From Rhodospirillales bacterium (GTDB lineage: Bacteria > Pseudomonadota > Alphaproteobacteria > QKFK01 > SZUA-500): 7,354 bases of DNA. The translations under genes and the position numbers were made by a program. The DNA lies in the NCBI GenBank assembly GCA_003252195.1, contig QKFK01000244.1, positions 1 to 7,354 of the forward strand, read 5' to 3'. Positions 1 to 5,281 of the stretch are shown here, piece after piece. A model generated the notes under the pieces. It did not search any database. It was not told the DNA's origin and saw only the letters and a list, made by a program, of their open reading frames with translations. Within the stretch, counting starts at the first letter, position 1, and each line of letters begins with the position of its first letter.

Positions 1-20
1 ATTGTTGCTTCTGTGGTATA

Positions 21-49
21 AAAAAGGCTACATATTATATGTAGCCTTT
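21..49 (-). terminator. Rho-independent terminator of the 69-1061 gene
   Basis: A 12-bp perfect stem (23-34 with 38-49, loop 35-37) is followed on the minus strand by a run of five to six T (from 25 down to 20). It starts 19 bases past the stop codon of the minus-strand gene ending at 69. Stem, short loop and U-tract are all read directly from the sequence. Confidence 0.88.
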
Positions 50-68
50 AAGATTGTTATAGCATGAG

Positions 69-1061
69 TTAAGCTAGCCCATAATTGGTATTTATTAAAC
101 TATTCGATGAATCGTATATAGTCTGTAATGATTGGAACATTACAGGAGTGTCGTCATCATCACCATATGATAGGCTGTTTTCAAGTAGCATCGTTGTTAT
201 GTAATCAGCGCTAGAATTTGCAGCTGTTGTTGTGTATGTGCCTGTAATTTCTTTGGAATCCATAGATCCTTCTGTGGTTAGGTAGTCATCTTTATAGCTT
301 TCTGCATCACCCATTTGGAATTGCATGACATAACTAGCTGTATCAGTTACATCAGCATCATCAGGCCTTGTTACTTTTACATAATAAGTACCTTTGGTAT
401 TTATTTCATATTCACCAGTAGCCATGTCTTTGTACGCTTGGTACAAATCACTGTCTTCGTCAGCACCGCTGTCTGCTAATAATGTGTACTCATTTCTTTC
501 GTAGCCATAGAGCTGTACTCTAACAGTGCTAAGGTTTAAAGCTTTCTCAACGCTTTCTTTTATATCTTCAGATATGCTCTCTGCCTCTGAAGTTGTGGAA
601 TCTTCTTCTTCAATCTCAATGCCAGCGTTATATAGATATTCATTCAAATCAAGAGTAAGAGGTCCGCCTTCAATATAGTTTGTTGCACGAGTTGATGTGG
701 CCGTATCTTCTTGGTTTGTTACGTAATCATCTTCATTAATTCCTGCTGCGGACAGATAATCGCTGATGTCGATATCTAAAGGGCCACCTTCATCTTCTCC
801 GCTTGTTTCTGTTATAGAAAAATTTAGCTTACCAGTTGATATAGCATTAAAAGAGTATGTGTCAGCCGTGTCATTTTTGCTCAGAGAGCTAACAACGTTG
901 AGTCTGTATGTATTTAATCTTAAGTGACCAATGTCTCTTGCGTTAGAGAAGTTTTCTTCATCGGCATTGGTGATGTCTGACGTGGTTTTATCCCACGAAT
1001 CCTTGCCTTTCGACGAGGTATCAGCTATGCTTGATAGATATGTTGATGAATATACAGCCAT
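69..1061 (-). CDS. Acidic PPC-like beta protein with two GGPL motifs (paralog A)
   Basis: This 330-residue protein is not one I can assign to a named family. The ATG at 1061 is chosen because GGAGG (1067-1071) lies five bases upstream; the longer frame starts at a TTG inside that Shine-Dalgarno. Residues 36-87 (ARDIGHLR, then NVVSSL, D-x-Y-x-F, STGKLNFSI) and 180-263 (VRVQLYGY, LLADSG, GTYYVKV, SYVMQFQMGD, DYLTTE) have the alternating pattern of a beta-sandwich and resemble bacterial pre-peptidase C-terminal (PPC) domains; that is inference. Between the two halves sit two copies of GGPLxxDxxxYLxxAGI (residues 92-108 and 132-148) separated by acidic Ser/Thr-rich linkers. There is no signal peptide, membrane helix, lipobox or RTX repeat. 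The C-terminal tail (about 264-330) is polar and not conserved with the neighbour. The gene at 1196-2191 is a tandem paralog. Surface, secreted or structural roles are all possible. Confidence 0.85.
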   Translation of the reverse strand: MAVYSSTYLSSIADTSSKGKDSWDKTTSDITNADEENFSNARDIGHLRLNTYRLNVVSSLSKNDTADTYSFNAISTGKLNFSITETSGEDEGGPLDIDISDYLSAAGINEDDYVTNQEDTATSTRATNYIEGGPLTLDLNEYLYNAGIEIEEEDSTTSEAESISEDIKESVEKALNLSTVRVQLYGYERNEYTLLADSGADEDSDLYQAYKDMATGEYEINTKGTYYVKVTRPDDADVTDTASYVMQFQMGDAESYKDDYLTTEGSMDSKEITGTYTTTAANSSADYITTMLLENSLSYGDDDDTPVMFQSLQTIYDSSNSLINTNYGLA

Positions 1062-1102
1062 TAAAGCCTCCAAATTCTTTGGTCAGAACATACGCTCCAA
1101 CT

Positions 1103-1108
1103 ATTATA
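1103..1108 (-). promoter_or_regulatory. Possible -10 box for the 69-1061 gene
   Basis: TATAAT reads on the minus strand about 40 bases upstream of the ATG at 1061. No good -35 lies at 16-18 bases; TTGTAT at 19 bases is the nearest candidate. In such AT-rich DNA a perfect -10 can occur by chance, so this is weak. The 134-base gap between the two paralogs holds nothing else I can name, and no clear terminator for the upstream gene, so co-transcription is also possible. Confidence 0.35.
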
Positions 1109-1195
1109 ATAACATTAAATAATAAATATACAAAAGCAAAAAACGTGCCTAACTAGTATGTATCGGGAAATTTTTGTAACAATTAATGTCAAAAC

Positions 1196-2191
1196 TTATT
1201 TTCGTAATAGCTTGCTGATGTTGTTGTATAAAGATAGCGATGAAGCAACGCTTCTTGATTGTTTGAGGCTTGATAATATTCTAGATGTGGCACCGTTGTA
1301 TTTGCTGGGGTCACTATTAAGCAATGATGTGATAAGGTTGCTGCTAGACGTAGAGTTATTCCTTGAAGCAGTCAGTGGGTTGTAATTTGCTTCTGTAGTT
1401 AAATAGTCATGCTTGTATGATGTTCCATCGCCAATTTGTAACTGCATAACATAGTTAGATTCTTTAGTCGAGGCTTGGTTCTCTGGTCTTGATACACGAA
1501 CATAGTAATCCTGTTTCTCGGTTATTTGATATTGCCCTTTACGCATATTTTCATACGCCTTATATAAATCACTGTCTTTTTCTGCCCCGCTATCGGCAAT
1601 TAGTTCCGCTTTTCTACCATTGTAGCTATAAATTTGTACTCTGGTTTCTGAAAGAGATATCGCGTCATCTAGTTGGCTCTTTTGCTCTTCAACTCCGCTC
1701 GATAGAGTGTCTTCTGCATTGTTGCTATCATTAATGTCTGTCGTTTCTATTTCAATACCAGCATTATGAAGGTATTTATTTAAATCTAGTTCTAAGGGAC
1801 CGCCTTCTATCATGTTTTTAGGGATAGACGATGCTTCTTCATCGCTTGAAGATATGGCATCATTTGTAGATATTCCCGCAGCCTCTAAATAGTCATTAAC
1901 ATCTATATCAAGCGGACCTTTGTTTGTGCTCTTAGATGTTTGATCTTTAGAAGCTTCTATTATTGATAAGTTAAGAGTACCAGTAGATTGAGCTGAGAAC
2001 TTGTAAAAATCTTGGCTGTCTCCAGCCCCCAGCGAGCTTACGACATTTACTCTGGAGTAATTATAACGCAAATAACCAATGTCACGAGCGGTTGCAAAGT
2101 TTTCTGCATAATTTGCAACGTCTTGTGTTGTTTTGTCCCACGCCTGTTTGCCATAAGTACTGCTGGCATATGAATCTAATTGTACTGTCAT
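1196..2191 (-). CDS. Acidic PPC-like beta protein with two GGPL motifs (paralog B)
   Basis: This 331-residue protein is the tandem paralog of the gene at 69-1061. Over residues 30-81 it matches paralog A (36-87) at 32 of 52 positions, and the C-terminal half (about 207-267: SDLY-x-AY, YYVRVSRP, YVMQLQIGD, SYKHDYLTTE) is also closely alike. It carries the same twin motif, KGPLDIDVNDYLEAAGI (91-107) and GGPLELDLNKYLHNAGI (130-146). The N-terminus (MTVQLDSYASSTYG) is polar, with no hydrophobic core, so no Sec signal is seen. The linkers and the C-terminal tail (about 268-331, Ser/Asn-rich, ending in basic LLRK) differ from paralog A, whose tail is acidic. The Shine-Dalgarno is poor (GAG five bases from the ATG), unlike the strong one of paralog A. 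The function is unknown; the PPC-like beta-sandwich is inferred from the strand pattern only. Confidence 0.85.
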   Translation of the reverse strand: MTVQLDSYASSTYGKQAWDKTTQDVANYAENFATARDIGYLRYNYSRVNVVSSLGAGDSQDFYKFSAQSTGTLNLSIIEASKDQTSKSTNKGPLDIDVNDYLEAAGISTNDAISSSDEEASSIPKNMIEGGPLELDLNKYLHNAGIEIETTDINDSNNAEDTLSSGVEEQKSQLDDAISLSETRVQIYSYNGRKAELIADSGAEKDSDLYKAYENMRKGQYQITEKQDYYVRVSRPENQASTKESNYVMQLQIGDGTSYKHDYLTTEANYNPLTASRNNSTSSSNLITSLLNSDPSKYNGATSRILSSLKQSRSVASSLSLYNNISKLLRK

Positions 2192-2221
2192 ATAAGCTCA
2201 TAAATTGTTTGTTCTATTTAA

Positions 2222-2227
2222 ATTATA
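2222..2227 (-). promoter_or_regulatory. Possible -10 box for the 1196-2191 gene
   Basis: TATAAT on the minus strand lies about 30 bases upstream of the ATG at 2191, just after the terminator of the Hsp20 gene. TTGTTT upstream is spaced 21 bases (19 to an overlapping TATATA), so the -35 match is poor. Position supports a promoter more than sequence does, since the preceding gene ends in a terminator. Confidence 0.35.
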
Positions 2228-2252
2228 TATTAATTCTTATGATTATTTAAAC

Positions 2253-2289
2253 AAAAATAAGACGGCAAGCTATGCCTACCGCCTTATTT
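2253..2289 (-). terminator. Rho-independent terminator of the Hsp20 gene
   Basis: Arms 2255-2265 and 2279-2289 form an 11-bp stem with one G-U pair and a 13-base loop. On the minus strand the stem runs into TTTTTGTTT. It lies 20 bases after the Hsp20 stop codon and separates that transcript from the paralog pair. Confidence 0.85.
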
Positions 2290-2308
2290 GTTATTCTTTT
2301 TAGGTTGA

Positions 2309-2764
2309 TTAAGATGCCTTTTTACCTATTTTAAGGTTTTCATTAATAGCAATTTTACGAGGCTTCATATGTTCTGGGATCTCTCTTTTAAGAGAAATTT
2401 TAAGCATACCATCTTTTAATTCAGCATTCTCAACTTTTATATGTCCTGCAAGTTCAAATGTGCGCTCAAATGAGCGGTTGGCGATGCCCTTGTAGACATA
2501 TTCTCTATTTTTATCTTCTTTGGTTTCTTCTTTTCTGCCAGATACCTTAAGGGTGTTATCTTCTAGCATTATGTCAATTTCACTTTCGCTAAACCCTGCA
2601 AGAGCAAGTACTACAGAATACTCATCTTCGTTTAGCTTTTCGATATTGTAAGGAGGGTAGTTTGTTGCTGTGTCGTCTAATCTTGAAATATTATCCAAGA
2701 GTCTACCCATTGAATCGAAACCAACTGTAAATCTGTGAAGTGGTGATAAATCAAATGTTGTCAT
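2309..2764 (-). CDS. Small heat-shock protein, Hsp20/IbpA family
   Basis: This is an ATP-independent holdase chaperone of the cytoplasm that binds unfolding proteins and passes them to DnaK/ClpB-type refolding systems (family knowledge). The 151-residue length is normal. The N-terminal arm (1-35, starting MTTFDLSPLHRFTVGFD) resembles the IbpA-like class of alphaproteobacteria. The alpha-crystallin domain spans about 36-127, with PPYNIEK at its start, LALAGFSESEIDI, KGIANRSFERTFEL and the signature A-x4-G-x-L (AELKDGML, 114-121). The C-terminal oligomerisation motif I-x-I is present (IAI, 138-140), followed by a short basic tail. The ATG at 2764 has a strong Shine-Dalgarno (AAGGAGGA), but that sequence is locked in a hairpin. 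The gene appears monocistronic, with its own heat-shock promoter upstream and a terminator downstream. Confidence 0.97.
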   Translation of the reverse strand: MTTFDLSPLHRFTVGFDSMGRLLDNISRLDDTATNYPPYNIEKLNEDEYSVVLALAGFSESEIDIMLEDNTLKVSGRKEETKEDKNREYVYKGIANRSFERTFELAGHIKVENAELKDGMLKISLKREIPEHMKPRKIAINENLKIGKKAS

Positions 2765-2856
2765 TTTAATCCTCCTTGAAGCGATTATGTTATGAGATTC
2801 CTACCATAGGCAATCTCGATTATATTAATGTAAGACCCTATAATTAGCCGTCTTAC
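2765..2856 (-). promoter_or_regulatory. ROSE-like RNA thermometer in the Hsp20 leader
   Basis: Three successive hairpins fill the predicted 5' leader. Hairpin 1 pairs 2850-2856 with 2830-2836 (GUAAGAC/GUCUUAC). Hairpin 2 pairs 2812-2817 with 2794-2799 and, past an unpaired G at 2811, 2807-2810 with 2800-2803. Hairpin 3 pairs 2780-2787 (UAAUCGCU) with 2767-2773 (AGGAUUA), leaving G2782 bulged, with loop UCAAGG. The 3' arm and the loop contain the Shine-Dalgarno. The UYGCU opposite AGGA with an unpaired G is the hallmark of ROSE elements, which melt on warming and free the ribosome site. Pairings are read by eye; no folding energy was computed. Confidence 0.85.
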
Positions 2857-2863
2857 AAATACG

Positions 2864-2892
2864 ATATAATTTGCGAGTTTTTACGTTTCAAG
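2864..2892 (-). promoter_or_regulatory. Sigma-32 (RpoH)-type heat-shock promoter
   Basis: On the minus strand CTTGAAAC (2892-2885) is followed, 18 bases after its CTTG, by ATTATAT (2870-2864). The alphaproteobacterial RpoH consensus is CTTG-N17/18-CYTATNT, so only the first base of the second box departs. A start seven bases downstream would fall near 2857, at the foot of the first leader hairpin. The -35 box lies within 20 bases of the cyclase stop codon. Confidence 0.85.
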
Positions 2893-2909
2893 AGGTGTGA
2901 TGAATTTTT

Positions 2910-4808
2910 TTATATTTTTACTTCATAAATATTTTGGGCTTCTTTTATGCCTTTTAAGGCAACCGGTCCAAGTGACTCAAATTCAAAGCCTTTTCCTGCT
3001 GAGAGCTCTTTAACAACTGATGCAACAAGAATTTGATTGCTAGATGCAACTGAGCAAATCCTTGAAGCAATCTGTACGGTTGTTCCAAATAAGTCATCTT
3101 CTTCAACAATTGGTTCACCAGAGTTTAATCCAATTCTAACTTCTAAAATACTGTCTGGGTGAGATGTGTTGTGGCTAAGAATCTCGTGCTGAATTCTAAT
3201 AGCAGCTTCAACGGCAGAAGATGGTGATGCGAAAGATGCCATTATGCCATCGCCAGTGTGTTTAACTTCTTTTCCTGCAAATTTATTTAATGATGTGCGA
3301 ACAATGTTATTGTGGGTTCTGATAAGGTCTTGAGCCTTATCATCACCAAGTTGTTGTGTGGATAATGTTGAATTTACAATATCTGTAAACATAACAGTCA
3401 CAATAGTGTTTGTTTCGGCTTCGTGAGCATCTTTTTGAGAATCTGAACTCCAGCTTTCAAATGATGCTACTGTATTTTTAAATGGATTAGGATCATTTTT
3501 CAGAATCTTCTCCATAGATTTGGTGCCTTCTTTATATAAGTTCATATATTTGGGCTCTAACAGATAGGCTTCCAATTTGTCAGCAAATATTTTAGCGACA
3601 TCTTTTTTTGTGCCAATTACTTGTATTGCATCAACCAATATTTCTTTTCTAGCATCCTCGTTTAAATCTCTTTCTGTTGCTATGGAATCGCTAGCTCCAG
3701 CTAACAATATATTAAGAGCAAATTTGCCTTGAGTATCAATACGGGACTGTTTAGTTTTTAGCTGCTCAATTGCGCCACTTAAAAATTCCATTAGCAATCT
3801 TTTTGCTGCTTCTGTCTTAACATCATATTTCTTTTTTTCTGGCTCTTTTTTCTTTTTTTGTTCTTTAGAGCTTTCATTATTATGTTTGATGGTCTCATCT
3901 ACAGGGTCTGGTATGTCATCTAAATCAAGCCATTTGCTAACATTTTCAGTGTCTGACATTTCTTCTGGGTTGATAAGCTTAAAGTTTTTATCATCAGATA
4001 AGTCATTGCTGTTTAATATTTCTTGCTGTTTTTCTTCTGCAAGTTTGGCTTCTTCTTCATTTCGCTGAGCGGTTATCTCATTCATCTTTTCATCGGTTTT
4101 TTCTTTTGAAAAACCAAAAATAGAGAAGATACCTTCAACTATTGTAGTGGCTATATTGCGAGATTTCTTTTTATTTGTGCCGTTATTTTCTTCATTGTCA
4201 TCATCATTGCTTGATGAAGATTTATTTGGTGCACTTCCTGTAACTTTTGTCCCATCTTCAAGATATGCTTCAATTTCACTCCATGGAATGAATGCAGCGG
4301 TAAGAGGTATTGAGCAAAAAAGAAACACAGTTATAAACACAGATAAAAGCATAGATGAATCTGGTGGTACATGGCTGTCACCAAAATTTTTCACTACCAT
4401 AAAAATTGTGGCAGCTACTATTAATGCCATAAATAAAGAACCTGCTACAATAATGGCAAATTTACCAGCCGTCCCCATAGGAGGCTTGTTTTCATCTATA
4501 TTACTATCATTAAAGCTTCTACTTCTGACGTCATCGTAGAATGACCCAGATGAATATTGTTGGGCACGTTTTTTCGCTGATGCATTATATGAGCGAATTT
4601 TTTCGCTCAGATAAATAACGGCCTCGTTAGTAAAGTTTGTTTTAGGATTATATGTTTCACGGATAATTTTTATTGGCACCTGCATGCGGCGCTCAACGTC
4701 TTTTCCTTCTTGTAAGGCTTCTTCTTGACGATCACTAGGGTAGCGCCCATGTAACTGCCAGTCACCTTGCGATAAGATATAAACCTCGTAATAAACTATA
4801 TTTACCAT
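2910..4808 (-). CDS. Membrane-bound class III adenylate cyclase
   Basis: It should make cAMP from ATP at the inner face of the cytoplasmic membrane. Residues 1-75 form a small module (YYEVYILSQGDW, then RETYNPKT) of unknown role. Two membrane helices lie at about 116-140 and 152-176. A Ser/Asp/Asn- and Lys/Glu-rich linker fills about 190-330. A helical region of unknown function covers about 332-440. The class III catalytic domain is 467-632. The metal-binding Asp476 (FTDIV) and Asp520 (HTGDG) are present, as are the ATP-selecting Lys516 and Asp572 and the transition-state Arg583; the usual Asn at 579 is Gln. The single C-terminal domain must act as a homodimer. The ATG at 4808 has only a weak GGA five bases upstream. 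The gene lies alone between the rpmE terminator and the Hsp20 promoter, and no terminator is seen after it. The cyclase assignment is firm; ATP rather than GTP as substrate is inferred from Lys516 and Asp572. Confidence 0.95.
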   Translation of the reverse strand: MVNIVYYEVYILSQGDWQLHGRYPSDRQEEALQEGKDVERRMQVPIKIIRETYNPKTNFTNEAVIYLSEKIRSYNASAKKRAQQYSSGSFYDDVRSRSFNDSNIDENKPPMGTAGKFAIIVAGSLFMALIVAATIFMVVKNFGDSHVPPDSSMLLSVFITVFLFCSIPLTAAFIPWSEIEAYLEDGTKVTGSAPNKSSSSNDDDNEENNGTNKKKSRNIATTIVEGIFSIFGFSKEKTDEKMNEITAQRNEEEAKLAEEKQQEILNSNDLSDDKNFKLINPEEMSDTENVSKWLDLDDIPDPVDETIKHNNESSKEQKKKKEPEKKKYDVKTEAAKRLLMEFLSGAIEQLKTKQSRIDTQGKFALNILLAGASDSIATERDLNEDARKEILVDAIQVIGTKKDVAKIFADKLEAYLLEPKYMNLYKEGTKSMEKILKNDPNPFKNTVASFESWSSDSQKDAHEAETNTIVTVMFTDIVNSTLSTQQLGDDKAQDLIRTHNNIVRTSLNKFAGKEVKHTGDGIMASFASPSSAVEAAIRIQHEILSHNTSHPDSILEVRIGLNSGEPIVEEDDLFGTTVQIASRICSVASSNQILVASVVKELSAGKGFEFESLGPVALKGIKEAQNIYEVKI

Positions 4809-4840
4809 TCTTGTCCGTAAACTTTCTTAAAAACAAACTC

Positions 4841-4846
4841 ATTATA
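4841..4846 (-). promoter_or_regulatory. -10 box of the adenylate cyclase promoter
   Basis: A perfect TATAAT on the minus strand sits 33 bases upstream of the cyclase ATG and just after the rpmE terminator. The -35 region is poor (CTTATT at 17 bases, TTATTT at 16). The predicted leader is about 26 bases long. The position in the only gap between the two genes raises confidence. Confidence 0.55.
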
Positions 4847-4879
4847 CATGAAAGAAAATTTAAAATAAGTAAAACATAC

Positions 4880-4914
4880 AAAAAACCTGCGAATAATTAT
4901 TATCGCAGGTTTTT
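4880..4914 (-). terminator. Rho-independent terminator of rpmE
   Basis: Arms 4881-4892 and 4903-4914 form a 12-bp perfect stem with a CCTGCGA core and a 10-base AT loop. On the minus strand it ends in a run of six T (4885-4880). It starts 16 bases after the rpmE stop. The flanking A and T runs make it symmetric, so it could stop transcription in both directions, though no plus-strand gene feeds into it. Confidence 0.92.
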
Positions 4915-4929
4915 TATGAAAATCATGGA

Positions 4930-5154
4930 TTAGTTCTTAATACCAAATCCAGCAAAACGTTTATTAAACTTAGCAAGTTGTCCTCCGCTGTCTAACAAAC
5001 GGTGAACACCTGTCCATGCTGGGTGTGATTTAGTATCAATATCAAGACGCATTACATCGCCTTCTTTACCCCATGTAGAGCGAGTTTTGAACTCGGTTCC
5101 ATCTGTCATAACAACTGTTATCTCATGATAATCAGGGTGAATATCTTTCTTCAT
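4930..5154 (-). CDS. rpmE: 50S ribosomal protein bL31
   Basis: This is a small protein of the large ribosomal subunit; in known ribosomes bL31 bridges the central protuberance and the head of the small subunit. The 74 residues begin MKKDIHPDYHEI and contain VVMTDGTEF, RSTWGKEGD, HPAWTG and FNKRF, the usual alphaproteobacterial bL31 landmarks. It has no cysteine, so it is the zinc-free form; the zinc form, as in Escherichia coli, carries CxxC. The frame is open to a TTG at 5160, but GGAG seven bases before the ATG at 5154 fixes the ATG as start, because the TTG would lie one base after the Shine-Dalgarno. It has its own promoter, a structured leader and a strong terminator, so it is probably transcribed alone. 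Confidence 0.97.
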   Translation of the reverse strand: MKKDIHPDYHEITVVMTDGTEFKTRSTWGKEGDVMRLDIDTKSHPAWTGVHRLLDSGGQLAKFNKRFAGFGIKN

Positions 5155-5172
5155 AACCAAGCTCCAAAAAGT

Positions 5173-5219
5173 AACCGAATTAACTCGGGTTCAATTCAAA
5201 CAGAAATCCTGTATAACCC
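5173..5219 (-). promoter_or_regulatory. rpmE leader with two alternative stems
   Basis: In the minus-strand RNA, GGGUU (5219-5215) can pair with AACCC (5191-5187), enclosing a small hairpin ACAG/CUGU (5212-5209 with 5203-5200). The same 5191-5187 segment, extended to 5185, can instead pair with UCGGUU (5178-5173) with one bulged C. The two structures exclude each other. The second stem ends 12 bases before the GGAG of rpmE. Autogenous control of rpmE by L31 is known in Escherichia coli; whether this leader does the same is inference. Confidence 0.4.
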
Positions 5220-5223
5220 ACTA

Positions 5224-5252
5224 TTTATAATAATTCAAGAGCTCAATCTCAA
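5224..5252 (-). promoter_or_regulatory. Sigma-70-type promoter of rpmE
   Basis: TTGAGA (5252-5247), a 17-base spacer and TATAAA (5229-5224) on the minus strand match the housekeeping consensus at four of six and five of six bases. The predicted start is near 5217, giving a leader of about 63 bases before the ATG at 5154. Confidence 0.65.
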
Positions 5253-5271
5253 AAAAGTGGACTTTTTTTGA
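5249..5271 (-). terminator. Weak A/T hairpin after the motor operon
   Basis: TCAAAAAA and TTTTTTGA flank a short AGTCCAC loop, 10 bases beyond the stop at 5282. On the minus strand the stem's own 3' arm is the only T-run, and the stem has almost no G-C pairs, so it would end transcription poorly. It overlaps the -35 box of rpmE. Partial readthrough from the motor operon into rpmE is therefore likely, which is inference. Confidence 0.35.
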
Positions 5272-5281
5272 AATAATGTGG

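Larger units (their letters stand above)
69..2191 (-). repeat. Tandem gene duplication (paralogs A and B)
   Basis: The genes at 69-1061 and 1196-2191 are head-to-tail copies of one ancestral gene, nearly equal in length and with the same order of conserved blocks. Identity is high in the beta-sandwich blocks and in the GGPL motifs but falls away in the linkers and tails. This suggests an old duplication with the surface or partner-contacting parts diverging, which is inference. Confidence 0.85.

Noticed and set aside
1062..1073. TTG start for paralog A at 1073
   Set aside because: It would place the start inside the GGAGG Shine-Dalgarno; the ATG at 1061 also aligns with the N-terminus of paralog B.
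1130..1195. Terminator after the 1196-2191 gene
   Set aside because: A run of six T is present on the minus strand (1143-1138), but no stable stem precedes it; the GGCACG before the T-run has no complementary arm nearby.
931..1734. Several plus-strand frames of 63-81 codons over the paralog genes
   Set aside because: They are antisense to well-supported coding regions, match no family by eye, and those regions show protein-level conservation between the two paralogs only in the minus-strand frame.
2830..2856. Inverted repeat as terminator of the adenylate cyclase gene
   Set aside because: The 7-bp stem is followed by ATTAATATA rather than a T-run, and it lies at the start of the predicted heat-shock transcript, so it fits better as the first leader hairpin.
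4147..4539. Plus-strand open frame of 130 codons
   Set aside because: It lies wholly inside the adenylate cyclase gene on the other strand, has no Shine-Dalgarno or recognisable protein, and its composition mirrors the Ser/Asp-rich linker and the membrane helices.
5155..5160. TTG start for rpmE two codons upstream of the ATG
   Set aside because: The TTG sits one base from the GGAG, too close for initiation, while the ATG is seven bases away and gives the usual MKKDIHP start.
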